From Methylomagnum ishizawai (GTDB taxonomy: Bacteria; Pseudomonadota; Gammaproteobacteria; Methylococcales; Methylococcaceae), in NCBI RefSeq assembly GCF_900155475.1, contig NZ_FXAM01000001.1, positions 2,712,881-2,776,880 of the forward strand: a DNA stretch of 64,000 nt. The letters run 5' to 3'. The translations under genes and the position numbers were made by a program. The notes below the pieces were generated by a model, which saw nothing but the letters and a program-made list of their open reading frames with translations, was not told the DNA's origin and searched no databases. Position 1 is the stretch's first letter. Every line of letters begins with the position of its first letter. Positions 47,982-57,054 of this stretch are shown here, piece by piece.

Positions 47982-48019
47982 TCCGGGATTTGGATATTGG
48001 AAATCCTTGAATTGACCGG

Positions 48020-48061
48020 CGGCGACTTCGATTTATCGCCGCTGCCAACAATAGGCAGCGG
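48020..48061 (+). terminator. two mutually exclusive hairpins
   Basis: Hairpin A pairs 48020-48026 with 48037-48043 (GCGGCGA); hairpin B pairs 48041-48047 with 48055-48061 (CGCTGCC). They share 48041-48043, so only one can form. Located between the toroid gene and the acetyltransferase; attenuator-like, no U-tract. Confidence 0.3.
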
Positions 48062-48093
48062 AACGCCATCTGCCCCCCACAGGCGACGCCCTT

Positions 48094-49047
48094 ATGGACT
48101 TCAACCAGCCTTGGAACCTCCCCATGCGCCATCCCCTCTCGGTCTATACCCGATCCCTCCAACGCGACGCCTCCCGCTTATCGGCGAAAATCCAACGCCG
48201 CCTGCGCAAGTTTACGCAGGAAAACGGCGATAATCCCCCTAAGCCGTCCCGTGCGACCCGAGTTATCGTCGATAAAGCGGCCATCGCCACGGCCTTGGCC
48301 AACCTGGGCTTGGGTTCCGGGGATACCGTCATGGTCCATAGCGGAATCAGTAATCTCGGCAAAATCACCGGCGGGCCGCAGGCGGTATTCAATCTCATCG
48401 CCGAGCAAGTCGGCGATGAAGGACATATGCTATATCCGGTCTTTCCCTTCAATACCTTGATGTATGGATATCTAGCTTCGCGCCCGGTATTCGACGCCGC
48501 CAATGCGCCCAGCAAAATGGGCTCCCTGAGTGAATATGCGCTCCGAACCCCAGGGGGACAACGTAGCCTACATCCCAGCCATTCGATCTTGGCTTTCGGA
48601 CCACGCGCCGGATATTTCGTGGGGGAACACCACCTATGCCGAACCCCCTTCGCCGACCTATCCCCCTTCGCGCGGCTGGTGGAAGCGAAAGGCAAGATAC
48701 TACTGATCGGGGTGGACCTGAATAGCACCACCAGTTTCCACCGCACCGAGGATCGGATGGGCACTGATTTTCCGGTGAAGGTCTATGCGGATGAGATATT
48801 CGAGGTTGCCTGCGTAGATACCCAAGGGCGGGAATATAAAGTCATTACCCAGGCGCACGATCCATTCATTTCCAGGGTTCGCGACTGCGAATTGGTAAGG
48901 AACGCATTTATACGGGCAGGAGTGATACGCGAGGCCCAGATCGGCAGCGGTGTCTTAGCACTCATCGATGCCGCCTTAATGGATCAAACTCTGGAAAGCC
49001 TTTGGCGGCAGGAGCGTTTCACCATATATGGCCGGATTTGGGGTTGA
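48094..49047 (+). CDS. AAC(3)-family N-acetyltransferase
   Basis: 317-aa enzyme of the aminoglycoside 3-N-acetyltransferase fold. Family features: VMVHSGISNLGKITGG, LHPSHSILAFG (catalytic His region), RTPFADLSPFARL and GVDLNSTTSFHRTED. In polysaccharide clusters, this family acetylates amino sugars rather than antibiotics, so a role in glycan modification is more likely than resistance. Confidence 0.85.
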   Translation: MDFNQPWNLPMRHPLSVYTRSLQRDASRLSAKIQRRLRKFTQENGDNPPKPSRATRVIVDKAAIATALANLGLGSGDTVMVHSGISNLGKITGGPQAVFNLIAEQVGDEGHMLYPVFPFNTLMYGYLASRPVFDAANAPSKMGSLSEYALRTPGGQRSLHPSHSILAFGPRAGYFVGEHHLCRTPFADLSPFARLVEAKGKILLIGVDLNSTTSFHRTEDRMGTDFPVKVYADEIFEVACVDTQGREYKVITQAHDPFISRVRDCELVRNAFIRAGVIREAQIGSGVLALIDAALMDQTLESLWRQERFTIYGRIWG

Positions 49048-49239
49048 ATTTTCAACATGGGAATAGGTATCGTATTCAGCCCGCCAGGCCACCATTCAAA
49101 CCAGGCAGCTCCGCCCAAAAAAACCAGCCGCCCGCACCATGGGCTATAATGCGGATTCCTCCCGCCGGAGCTTCGTTTTCGGATTCAGGCGGCGTTGATT
49201 TAAGCAACCCTCCCAACCTCATCCTGGCAGGCCCATTCG

Positions 49240-49905
49240 ATGAACCCAATACCTTGGCGCATCAGGGCCGCGATTTCGCGGCATTTCCCGCTGGTATACC
49301 ACTTGGCTGTGAACCTCTTCGGAAGGCATCGATCCCCCGGTTATTGGGACGCCCGCCTCGCGGAAACCTGGCATCTTAGGACTTGGCCGACCAAAAACGC
49401 GCTGATCGCACGGCATACCCCCCTGGATGCGGCCATCCTCGATATCGCCTGCGGCAACGGCAGCATACTCCGCGACCTCAAAGCACGTGGCTATGGCGAT
49501 CTCTCAGGCCTTGAGATTTCCGGGTACGCCGTCGACCGCCTACGGGAAGAAGGCTTCACGATGTACCCAGGAAAAGCACCTTATTTGCCGGTGCCCGATG
49601 CGGGCTTCGACGCGATCATCGCTTCCCAGATACTTGAGCATGTTATCCGCCGGGATGTTTTCGCCAACGAAATCAAACGCGCCTTGAAACCGGGTGGACA
49701 AGCCTTTTTCTTTGTCCCGGACGATTGCCTCGGCCCCATCGACGAGCCGGAACATGTCGTCCAGTTCAACGCCCGCACTTTCGAGGCATTCCTCGCCCGG
49801 CACTTCGAGGTGATCTCGATAGAAAGCATCAAAGACGAGAATTTCAGCATGCCGATATTATTTGGCCGGGTCCGCCCAAAAAACACCTATAAACCCCACC
49901 CGTGA
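49240..49905 (+). CDS. class I SAM-dependent methyltransferase
   Basis: 221-aa methyltransferase with the AdoMet motif ILDIACGNGSILRDL (about 67-81), acidic LEISGYAVDR and the post-motif DAIIASQILEH and LKPGGQAFFFVPD. Its stop overlaps the GTG of the flippase (GTGA). Probably methylates a sugar or polyprenyl-linked intermediate. Confidence 0.85.
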   Translation: MNPIPWRIRAAISRHFPLVYHLAVNLFGRHRSPGYWDARLAETWHLRTWPTKNALIARHTPLDAAILDIACGNGSILRDLKARGYGDLSGLEISGYAVDRLREEGFTMYPGKAPYLPVPDAGFDAIIASQILEHVIRRDVFANEIKRALKPGGQAFFFVPDDCLGPIDEPEHVVQFNARTFEAFLARHFEVISIESIKDENFSMPILFGRVRPKNTYKPHP

Positions 49906-51434
49906 ACCTCCGCACCCAAGTATTGTCCGCGCTCAAGTGGACTTTAATCGGTAGATTAAGCTCGCAGATCGTATCCTGGGCCATCACTATCGTGGTGATG
50001 CGCCTACTGGCTCCCAACGATTATGGCCTGGTGGCGATGACCACCATATTCAGCGGATTATTCGCCTTCATCGCCGAAATCGGGCTGGGCTATAGCCTCG
50101 TGCAATCGAAAGAGGTTTCAACCCGACAAACCCGGCAGGTTTTCGCCGTCGTATTGGCTTCGAATTTTTGCGTGTCCGCGCTCCTGGCCTTCGGGGTCGC
50201 GCCGCTCGCGTCATGGTTTTTCGTGGAGCCACGCATAGAGGCGGTCATGCAAGTCATCAGCTTGCAATTCATCCCCGCCGCGTTCGCGGTCATCCCCAAC
50301 GCGACCCTGGACCGCGCGATGCGCTACCGGGAACGGGCGTTCATCGATTTTTCCTCCCATCTCCTTGGCGCTTTGCTCATCCTTTTCCTGGCCAGCGAGG
50401 GATATGGCGCTTTATCCTTGGTTTGGGGCACGGTATTCCAAACCACATTCCGGGCGATAGGGTTAAACTGCGTCAGCCCTTATTTCCAGCCACCCTTATT
50501 CCGTTTTTCCGGCAGCGGCCAGATCATCCGGTTCGGGCGGGATGTGGCGGCTACCCAATTCATATTCTATATCTATTCCCAAGCCGATTCGTTCGTGATC
50601 GGAAAACTGCTGGGGGGCCACGATCTCGGGTTATATTCCGTTTCGATGAACCTGGCATCGATGCCCGCCTCGCGCATTTCCGCCATCCTCAACCAAGTAG
50701 CTTTTCCCGCCATGTCCAAGGTCAAACGTGACGGTGGCAATGTCAACCAATACCTATTGAAAAGCCTGCGCGGTATCAGCCTGCTATCCTTCCCCGTCAT
50801 GTGGGGCATGTCCTGCGTGTCCCCGGAACTCGTGGCCGGGTTGCTCGGCGGGCAATGGCTGGAAGCGACCGACTCGCTCGCGCTGCTCTGCCTCATCATG
50901 CCGCTGCGGGTGCTGAGCCCGATCATAAACGCCGGGCTGCAATCGGTCGGACGCGCCGATGCGAGCTTCCGCAACACGGTTTCGACCGCCATCGTGATGT
51001 GCGCCGCGTTCGTCGTCGGCTGCCAAGCCGGCCTGCCGGGCATGGCGCTGGCCTGGATAACCGCGTTCCCGCTGGTCTTCCTCGCCAATGTGGCCCTCTC
51101 CCGCCGGCACCTCGGCTTGACCCTGTCCGCGGTGATCCTGGCGCTTTCGAAACCCCTGCTCGCCAGCCTGCTGATGTACGGCGCGGTATGGGGGATGCGC
51201 GAGGGCTTGGCCGCCTTGGCGATGCCGCCAGCACTGCACGCCCTCACCCGGCTGCCCCTGCCCCGGCTGGGAGTGCTGGTCTTCACCGGCGCGCTGACTT
51301 ATCTGTTGGGGAGCCTGCTGTTCAACCGCGCGGGACTGGCCGAAGTGATGGGCCTGCTGCGTCCCGCCAGGCTCGAAGCGACCCGGCCCGCCAGTTCGGA
51401 GCGCGAGGTCAAGCGCCGCCCCGCCTCGTCCTGA
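49902..51434 (+). CDS. lipopolysaccharide/exopolysaccharide flippase (Wzx/MOP superfamily)
   Basis: 510-aa membrane protein with about 12-14 TM segments and the family start LKWTLIGRLSSQIVSWAITI followed by MRLLAPNDYGLVAM. Similar proteins translocate lipid-linked oligosaccharides across the inner membrane. GTG start overlaps the methyltransferase stop. The 3' end overlaps the convergent O-glycosylation ligase gene by 26 bp. Confidence 0.9.
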   Translation: MNLRTQVLSALKWTLIGRLSSQIVSWAITIVVMRLLAPNDYGLVAMTTIFSGLFAFIAEIGLGYSLVQSKEVSTRQTRQVFAVVLASNFCVSALLAFGVAPLASWFFVEPRIEAVMQVISLQFIPAAFAVIPNATLDRAMRYRERAFIDFSSHLLGALLILFLASEGYGALSLVWGTVFQTTFRAIGLNCVSPYFQPPLFRFSGSGQIIRFGRDVAATQFIFYIYSQADSFVIGKLLGGHDLGLYSVSMNLASMPASRISAILNQVAFPAMSKVKRDGGNVNQYLLKSLRGISLLSFPVMWGMSCVSPELVAGLLGGQWLEATDSLALLCLIMPLRVLSPIINAGLQSVGRADASFRNTVSTAIVMCAAFVVGCQAGLPGMALAWITAFPLVFLANVALSRRHLGLTLSAVILALSKPLLASLLMYGAVWGMREGLAALAMPPALHALTRLPLPRLGVLVFTGALTYLLGSLLFNRAGLAEVMGLLRPARLEATRPASSEREVKRRPASS

Positions 51435-52740
51435 CGAAACCCGCCTGCGTGGGAATGGCCGACGAGGCCGCATCCACGCCGGTGGCGGAAGCCGCTATTT
51501 CCTTGCCGACGACGGTCTTGACCGCGCCCACGATGAAGAGCAGGCACCAAGGCAAATCGAAATATGCCAGCCCCAGGAACGCGCCGCCGGTCGCATAGGC
51601 GATCAGGGAAACCTGTATCATCCGCGCCAAATCCCCGGCCCATTGCAAGGCCGTGACACCCTTGGCTTTAGCGGTCACCCAACGGGTATCCTTGAATACC
51701 AGCCACCATATGACCAAATAGGCGATCAACCCTGGGAAACCATGCTCGCCGAGTATCTCGAAATAAATACTATGCACGTCAAACGCGCCGCCCTGGGAGT
51801 TCCTGTAGAAACCCTCGGGCGAATATAAGGTATACGCATTGACCGACCACAGTTCGAATCCCCCCCCGGTCAACCGGTCCTGGGCGATCCTTGTCGCCAC
51901 GGTCCAGGCTTTGAGTCGGCTCATCGCGGACGCATCCTGCTGGTAGGTTTCGATGGTATGCATGCGCTGGTACCATGCGGCCGGCATCATGGCGAGGATC
52001 ACCCCGACCAGCAATCCCCCCAGCAACGCGATCCTGAACTTGTTCTTGACCTTGAACCAGAAGTAGAACAGCATCGCGCCGCCCGCCAAGAGGGCGCCAC
52101 GCGATTGCGTCCCGACGGCGGCGACCACGGTCAAACCCATGCCGGCCAGCAGGGCCAACCGCAGGAACCGCTGCCGCACCTGCGACGACAAATAATAAAA
52201 AAAAGGCGCCGTCATCAGCAGGGCGACGGCGACCTCGTTATTCCCTTCCACAAAGGATCCGCTCGGCCCCCAAACCCGTTGCGTCCCCCCGGTTATGATG
52301 GTGAATATCCCGCCTTTCACCCCGTAATATCCGAACGAACCCACGATCACCGCGATCATCTTATTGATCGCGGCCTTATCCACCAGCAGCATCCCGGTGA
52401 CGATGGCCATGAAAAATATCTTCGAGACCTTCTTGTACTGGATCCAGGCTTCGTCCGGGATCATCGCATACACGGAGGTGACCGCCATCCACGCCCACAG
52501 CACGCACATCCCAATCGCGGCGGCGGACATCGGATTGACCTTCCGCTTGGCACCGAAGGCCAAGGGTATGGTCACGACCGCGGAAATCAGGGCGAACGGA
52601 AACGAATAGGCGAACCCGTAGGCCAGGCGATGCGGATTCATGAAGGATACCCAGTTCCACAACAAGACGCCGTACAGGGGCTCCTTGAAAACCCTGAGCA
52701 GGACCAGGCAAAAAATCACCACCAAAGCGATATCACGCAT
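51409..52740 (-). CDS. O-glycosylation ligase, exosortase A system-associated
   Basis: 443-aa polytopic protein of the Wzy_C/O-antigen ligase superfamily, of the exosortase-A-associated type (TIGR03097). Diagnostic N-terminus LVVIFCLVLLRVFKEPLYGV and WNWVSFMNPHRLAYGFAY; the large periplasmic loop contains FVEGNNEVA and DVHSIYFEILGEHG with the ligase-type His. It probably transfers or polymerises the glycan made by this island, perhaps onto PEP-CTERM proteins. Confidence 0.9.
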   Translation of the reverse strand: MRDIALVVIFCLVLLRVFKEPLYGVLLWNWVSFMNPHRLAYGFAYSFPFALISAVVTIPLAFGAKRKVNPMSAAAIGMCVLWAWMAVTSVYAMIPDEAWIQYKKVSKIFFMAIVTGMLLVDKAAINKMIAVIVGSFGYYGVKGGIFTIITGGTQRVWGPSGSFVEGNNEVAVALLMTAPFFYYLSSQVRQRFLRLALLAGMGLTVVAAVGTQSRGALLAGGAMLFYFWFKVKNKFRIALLGGLLVGVILAMMPAAWYQRMHTIETYQQDASAMSRLKAWTVATRIAQDRLTGGGFELWSVNAYTLYSPEGFYRNSQGGAFDVHSIYFEILGEHGFPGLIAYLVIWWLVFKDTRWVTAKAKGVTALQWAGDLARMIQVSLIAYATGGAFLGLAYFDLPWCLLFIVGAVKTVVGKEIAASATGVDAASSAIPTQAGFVRTRRGGA

Positions 52741-52980
52741 TACGCTTGCCTAAATACGCAGATCATCGAACGCTCCGCCAAACAAACCCGGCGGACGAAT
52801 CCATAAGGGGGAACCGAACCCGGACGGAGAAATTTATCCCACGGGCTTGGGAAGGGGGGGCCGGGACCGTCGAACCAGGGCGGGCGTGGCGGATGGGCCG
52901 AAAAGGAGCGGGGGGAAACGGATGGCGCTGAAGGAAGGGGGCGATGCGCGGAGCCACCGGCAGGGCGGTAGGACGACCGA

Positions 52981-53024
52981 CCCGGCGTCCGCCCGGACCG
53001 TGGCCGGTCCGGGCGGACGCCGGG
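52981..53024 (-). terminator. perfect 20-bp stem-loop
   Basis: Arms 52981-53000 and 53005-53024 are exactly complementary (start CCCGGCGTCCGCCCGGACCG) with a TGGC loop. It lies 7 nt past the stop of the sigma54 activator gene. No T-run follows, so it may act as a terminator helped by Rho or as a 3' stabiliser. Confidence 0.55.
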
Positions 53025-53031
53025 CGATGCC

Positions 53032-53973
53032 TTAGCTGATCCCATATTTCTGCATACGGTACAACAAGGTATCCCTGGAAATCCCCAACAGCCGCGCCGA
53101 GCGGCTACGGTTGCCATTGGTGCGGTTAAGGGCTTGGCGGATCAGGTCCATCTCCACCTTCTCCAAGTCGATGCCGAGTTCCGGCAGGTCGAACAAGGGC
53201 TTTTGGGCCGGCACCCGGTTGATGATTTCCGAGGGCAGGTTGTTCTCCTCGATCACGCGGCCGGCCAAAAGGATCGACAGGCGCTCGCAGACATTGCGCA
53301 GTTCGCGGACATTGCCCGGCCAGTGGTAGGCCGACAGGCGGTTGAGGGCGACCTTGCTGAAGCTGGCCTCCGGCAAACGATGCTCCTCGGCGAACTGGCG
53401 CATAAAATGCTGCAACAGGACCTGAATATCGCCCATGCGCTCGCGCAGCGGCGGGATTTCCAAGGGGACGACATTGAGCCGGTAATAGAGGTCGCGGCGG
53501 AATTCGCCCCGGGCGATCTTTTCCTGGAGGTTGGAGTTGGTGGCGGCCAGGATACGGACATTGACCCTGGAGGTCTGGGTTTCGCCCACCGGCTGGATTT
53601 CGCCGGTTTCCAGGAAGCGCAGCAGCTTGGCCTGCAAGGCCACGGGCAGGGAATCCACCTCGTCCAGGAACACCGTGCCGCTGTCGGCGGCCTGCAAACG
53701 CCCGAGTTGGTTGCCGATGGCTCCGGTGAACGCGCCCTTCCTGTGGCCGAACAATTCGGATTCGGCCAGGGATTCCGGCAGGGCGGCGCAATTGAGGGTG
53801 ATGAACGGTTTGTCGGCGCGGGGGCTATGCTGCTGCAACGCCTGGGCCAACACTTCCTTGCCGGTCCCGGTTTCGCCGACCACCAGCACCGTCACATCGG
53901 TCGCGGCCACCATCCTGGCGCTCCGCAGCAAAGCCTCGAAATTCGGCGACTGGCCGATTAATCTTTGGAACAT
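53032..53973 (-). CDS. sigma54-dependent activator without sensor domain (PspF-like layout)
   Basis: 313-aa enhancer-binding protein: the AAA+ domain (about 1-240; Walker A GETGTGKE, sigma54-contact GAFTGA in HRKGAFTGAI, Walker B TVFLDEVDSL, arginine-finger region) begins right at the N-terminus and a Fis-type HTH ends the protein (about 275-313, NRSRSARLLGISRDTLLYRM). With no receiver or GAF domain it must be regulated by a partner or be constitutive, as PspF is by PspA. It follows the TauE/SafE-like gene by 22 nt. Confidence 0.9.
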   Translation of the reverse strand: MFQRLIGQSPNFEALLRSARMVAATDVTVLVVGETGTGKEVLAQALQQHSPRADKPFITLNCAALPESLAESELFGHRKGAFTGAIGNQLGRLQAADSGTVFLDEVDSLPVALQAKLLRFLETGEIQPVGETQTSRVNVRILAATNSNLQEKIARGEFRRDLYYRLNVVPLEIPPLRERMGDIQVLLQHFMRQFAEEHRLPEASFSKVALNRLSAYHWPGNVRELRNVCERLSILLAGRVIEENNLPSEIINRVPAQKPLFDLPELGIDLEKVEMDLIRQALNRTNGNRSRSARLLGISRDTLLYRMQKYGIS

Positions 53974-53995
53974 AGCCTCAACCTCCCATCGTTGA

Positions 53996-54739
53996 TTACA
54001 TACCTATCGAATGCCGCACCATGGGATTCAACCAGGGGAACGCAGCCAATAGGGCCAGGGCGATCAAGGTGATACCCGTCGCCTGGCGGAATTTTTTCAT
54101 GCTGGATAAACGCACCATCCAAGAGGTCATTATACCGACCCCCATTACCGCGGGCATAGTGCCGAGTCCGAAGGCGAACATGGTGAAGGTGCTGCGCACC
54201 ACATCCCCGGTGGTCGCCGCCAAGGTCAGGGCGGTATAGACCAGCCCACACGGCAACCAGCCCCAGACCATGCCGAACACGAAGGCTTGCGGTAGGGTCT
54301 CGACCGGGATCAGGCGCCGCCCGTAAGGCTCGATCCTGCGCCACATGGTGCCGCCGATCTTTTCGATATAGGCGAAGCGCGGGAACCAGCCGCCGATATG
54401 CAAGCCCGCCCCGGCCATGATCAGGGCGGAGAGGATTTGCAGGATGCGGTGGCCGTGGCCCTCGCCCAGGGGCATGCTCAGCATATGCTCGGCCAGGCCG
54501 GCCAATAGCCCGCCCAGGGAGTAGCTGGCGATCCGCCCGAGGTTGTAGCTGAACACGAAGGGCATCAGGAGATGCTTCTGCTCGCGGATTTCGCGCTTGA
54601 GGCTCAGGGTGAGGGAACCGATGATGGAACCACACATCCCCAGGCAATGTAGGGCGCTGAACAGCCCCATGAGCAGGGCGACCAGATAGGAAGTACTGAA
54701 AGTTTCGTCGAAATGGTGCATGGGCGCGAAAGATACCAT
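53996..54739 (-). CDS. TauE/SafE-like (UreH-type) membrane protein
   Basis: 247-aa protein with about six TM segments. The LFSALHCLGMCGSIIGSLTL motif with Cys/His is typical of the sulfite exporter TauE/SafE subgroup often found with cytochrome oxidase biogenesis genes, where it is thought to move copper or assist metallation. MWRRIEPYGRRLIPVETLPQ and a duplicated GLGTMPAV-type loop follow. Start at 54739 or 54721. Likely cotranscribed with the sigma54 activator. Confidence 0.82.
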   Translation of the reverse strand: MVSFAPMHHFDETFSTSYLVALLMGLFSALHCLGMCGSIIGSLTLSLKREIREQKHLLMPFVFSYNLGRIASYSLGGLLAGLAEHMLSMPLGEGHGHRILQILSALIMAGAGLHIGGWFPRFAYIEKIGGTMWRRIEPYGRRLIPVETLPQAFVFGMVWGWLPCGLVYTALTLAATTGDVVRSTFTMFAFGLGTMPAVMGVGIMTSWMVRLSSMKKFRQATGITLIALALLAAFPWLNPMVRHSIGM

Positions 54740-54805
54740 AAAAGACCTGGCCTAAGATAAATATTGGCACGATTTTTCCGGGGCGGATGGATACCCCGGT
54801 CCCGG

Positions 54806-56362
54806 CTATTTGATACCCAGGCGCCGCGCCAGCCGGTGCAAATTGCCGGGGTCCAAGCCCAAGCGCCGCGCCGCGCCGGCCCAATTACCCCCGGCCGCCG
54901 CCAGGGCTCCGAGGATCGAACGCCGCTGGAAATCGTCCACCGCCAGCGCCAGCGGCACATCCTCCCGCGGCGGCGGTTCCACGCCGGGCGGCCCCGCCAC
55001 GGCGATATCCAGATCGCCCGGCTCCAGCACCACCGTCCCGCCCCGGCTGGACGCGGCGCGGAGGGCGGCGCGGAGCATGGCGTGTTCGAGTTCGCGCACA
55101 TTGCCGGGCCAAGCATATCGGTTCAGCGCCTCGATGGTGGCGGGCATCATCGCCAAGCGTTCCAGGCCCAGCTTGGCCCGCGCCCGATCCAGGAAATACC
55201 CAGCCAGCACCGCGATATCCTCCACCCGCTCGCGCAGCGGCGGCACCCGTAAGGGATACATCGTCAGCCGGTGATAAAGGTCGGCGCGGAACCGGCCCGC
55301 CTTCACCTCCTCTTCCAAAGGCCGGTTGGTGGCGGCGATGATCCTGACCTCGGCCCGGTGCGCCTTGTCCGAGCCGGGCCGTTGGATTTCGCCGAACTGC
55401 ACCGCCCGCAGCAACTTGGCCTGGATCGCCAGCGGCAGTTCTCCCACCTCGTCCAGGAACAGCGTGCCACCGTCGGCTAGCTCGAACTTCCCGGCCCGCT
55501 CGCTTCCCGCCCCGCTGAACGCGCCCTTGGCATGGCCGAACAATTCGCTTTCGGCCAGGGATTCCGGCAGCGCGGCGCAATTCACATAGACCAGGGCTTG
55601 ACCGGCCCGCGCCGAGCGCGAATGGATGATCCGCGCCAGGATTTCCTTACCCACCCCGGTTTCCCCCGTCAGCAGCACGGTCAGGTCGGACTTGGCGACG
55701 ATATCGATCTCGCGGTCCAGCTTGAGCATGGCCGGGCTTTGGCCCAGCACCGGACCGCTACGCGCCAGCGTCTCGTTCACCAACTCGGCGGCGACCTGGC
55801 CGCGATGGCGGGCCAAATCCTCCAAAGCGCCGATATAGGTTTCATAGCGCAGGGCCACGGTGGCGATGGCGGCGAAGGTCTGGAAAACGTGGTCGTCGAT
55901 GCGGTCGAACACCCCGGCTTGCAGGGCGTCCGCCGTCAGCGCCCCGAACAAGGTGTTTTCGTTGTAGAGGCCACAGCCGAGGCAGGAATGGACTTGCAGC
56001 TTGCCGTAGGCATCGCCGGCCAACCAACCGTCATAGGGGTCGGGGCGAGGATCGTGGGCGGCAAAACGCAGCGGCGCACGCGATTCGACGATGGCCGCCA
56101 AGCGCGGATGTTCCGCCGGGAGGAACTGGCGACCCAGCACCTCGGGCGAAAGCCCCAAGGTCGCCACCGGCACCAAGGCTCCCTCCCGGTAGCGCAGCAA
56201 GGCGCAAGCCTGGTTGCCGGTGATGTGGGCGAAGATTTCCAGGAAGCGGAGATGGCGCTCGCGCATCGACACCTCGGCGGTCAGGTTCAGCACCGCGGCG
56301 CGGATGGCTTCATCGACGTTGGCTTGGGAAATATTCGGATGGAAAGCGGGCCAGGATTTCAT
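54806..56362 (-). CDS. norR: NO-responsive sigma54 activator NorR
   Basis: 518-aa regulator: GAF domain (about 20-175), AAA+ (about 205-435, GETGVGKE; sigma54 loop GAFSGA at 280-285, a Thr-to-Ser variant of GAFTGA), Fis-type HTH at the end (AARRLGLDPGNLHRLARRL). Aligned by eye with E. coli NorR, the residues proposed as mononuclear-iron ligands (R75, D96, D99, C113, D131, and H111 nearby) correspond to R87, D108, D111, C127, D145 and H125, so NO sensing looks intact. It is divergent from the haemoglobin operon. Confidence 0.9.
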   Translation of the reverse strand: MKSWPAFHPNISQANVDEAIRAAVLNLTAEVSMRERHLRFLEIFAHITGNQACALLRYREGALVPVATLGLSPEVLGRQFLPAEHPRLAAIVESRAPLRFAAHDPRPDPYDGWLAGDAYGKLQVHSCLGCGLYNENTLFGALTADALQAGVFDRIDDHVFQTFAAIATVALRYETYIGALEDLARHRGQVAAELVNETLARSGPVLGQSPAMLKLDREIDIVAKSDLTVLLTGETGVGKEILARIIHSRSARAGQALVYVNCAALPESLAESELFGHAKGAFSGAGSERAGKFELADGGTLFLDEVGELPLAIQAKLLRAVQFGEIQRPGSDKAHRAEVRIIAATNRPLEEEVKAGRFRADLYHRLTMYPLRVPPLRERVEDIAVLAGYFLDRARAKLGLERLAMMPATIEALNRYAWPGNVRELEHAMLRAALRAASSRGGTVVLEPGDLDIAVAGPPGVEPPPREDVPLALAVDDFQRRSILGALAAAGGNWAGAARRLGLDPGNLHRLARRLGIK

Positions 56363-56476
56363 AGATAGTCAAATCGACACGGGGCTTGTTATTTCGACAC
56401 CACGGCCCCTTGTCCCCACCCAGGGCCGCGCATCCTCGGGCATCCTCCGGCCGGACCAGCCCAGGCTACCGCCGAC

Positions 56477-56492
56477 GGTAGCCTAAACTACC
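56477..56492. promoter_or_regulatory. second candidate NorR site
   Basis: GGTAG-CCTAAA-CTACC inverted repeat; contains GT-N7-AC (56478-56488). It also pairs with an upstream arm at 56464-56470 (GGCTACC). Centre-to-centre distance to the site at 56501-56517 is 26 bp. Confidence 0.4.
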
Positions 56493-56500
56493 CGGCCGGG

Positions 56501-56517
56501 GCTGTCATTTTAACAGC
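56501..56517. promoter_or_regulatory. candidate NorR-binding palindrome
   Basis: GCTGT-CATTTTA-ACAGC, a perfect 5-bp inverted repeat that contains the GT-N7-AC core known for NorR. Its centre is 60 nt before the -24 element of the promoter at 56569, a normal enhancer distance. Confidence 0.7.
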
Positions 56518-56568
56518 ATCGAGTCGATACTAGAATACAAATCCATTTTTTATCAATGAGATAGACTC

Positions 56569-56584
56569 TGGCACCGGGTTTGCT
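56569..56584 (+). promoter_or_regulatory. sigma54 (-24/-12) promoter of the haemoglobin operon
   Basis: TGGCACC-N4-TTGCT matches the sigma54 consensus (TGGCACG-N4-TTGCW) at every key base including the GG and GC pairs at exact spacing. It is 79 nt upstream of the haemoglobin start codon. Confidence 0.85.
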
Positions 56585-56662
56585 AACCTCCGCGTTCCGA
56601 GGACCGGCCCCATCGGGCCGCCCGCCTCCCAACCCTGAAAGCCATCCCCATCGGAGCCAAGC

Positions 56663-57040
56663 ATGTCGCAGAATACCCCCTCCCTGTACGAACAACTCGG
56701 TGGCCAAGCCGCCGTCAATGCCGCCGTCGATATCTTCTACCGCAAGGTGCTGGGCGACGACCGCATCAGCCATTTCTTCGAAGGCGTGGACATGGACCGG
56801 CAGGCCACCAAGCAGAAAGCCTTCCTCACCATGGCCTTCGGCGGACCGCATCACTACACCGGACTCGATATGCGGCGCGGCCATGCCCATCTGGTGGCCA
56901 AGGGCTTGGACGATAGCCATGTGGACGCGGTGATCGAGAACCTGGGCGGCACGCTGCGGGAACTGGGCGTCGCCGAAGACCTCATCGCCCAGGTCGCCGC
57001 CATCGCCGAAAGCACCCGCGCCGACGTGCTGGGCCGCTAG
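56663..57040 (+). CDS. group I truncated haemoglobin (trHbN type)
   Basis: 125-aa 2-over-2 globin. Proximal His in RRGHAHLVAKGL, Tyr B10 in VDIFYRKVLGDD and the FFEGVDM/KQKAFLTMAFGG signature are present. trHbN proteins oxidise NO to nitrate using O2. GGAG precedes the ATG. It is the first gene behind the sigma54 promoter and is followed at 14 nt by its probable reductase. Confidence 0.93.
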   Translation: MSQNTPSLYEQLGGQAAVNAAVDIFYRKVLGDDRISHFFEGVDMDRQATKQKAFLTMAFGGPHHYTGLDMRRGHAHLVAKGLDDSHVDAVIENLGGTLRELGVAEDLIAQVAAIAESTRADVLGR

Positions 57041-57054
57041 GACGGAGGTACGCC

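Noticed and set aside
48094..49047. Aminoglycoside resistance gene
   Set aside because: The fold matches AAC(3), but the position within a polysaccharide cluster points to amino-sugar acetylation.
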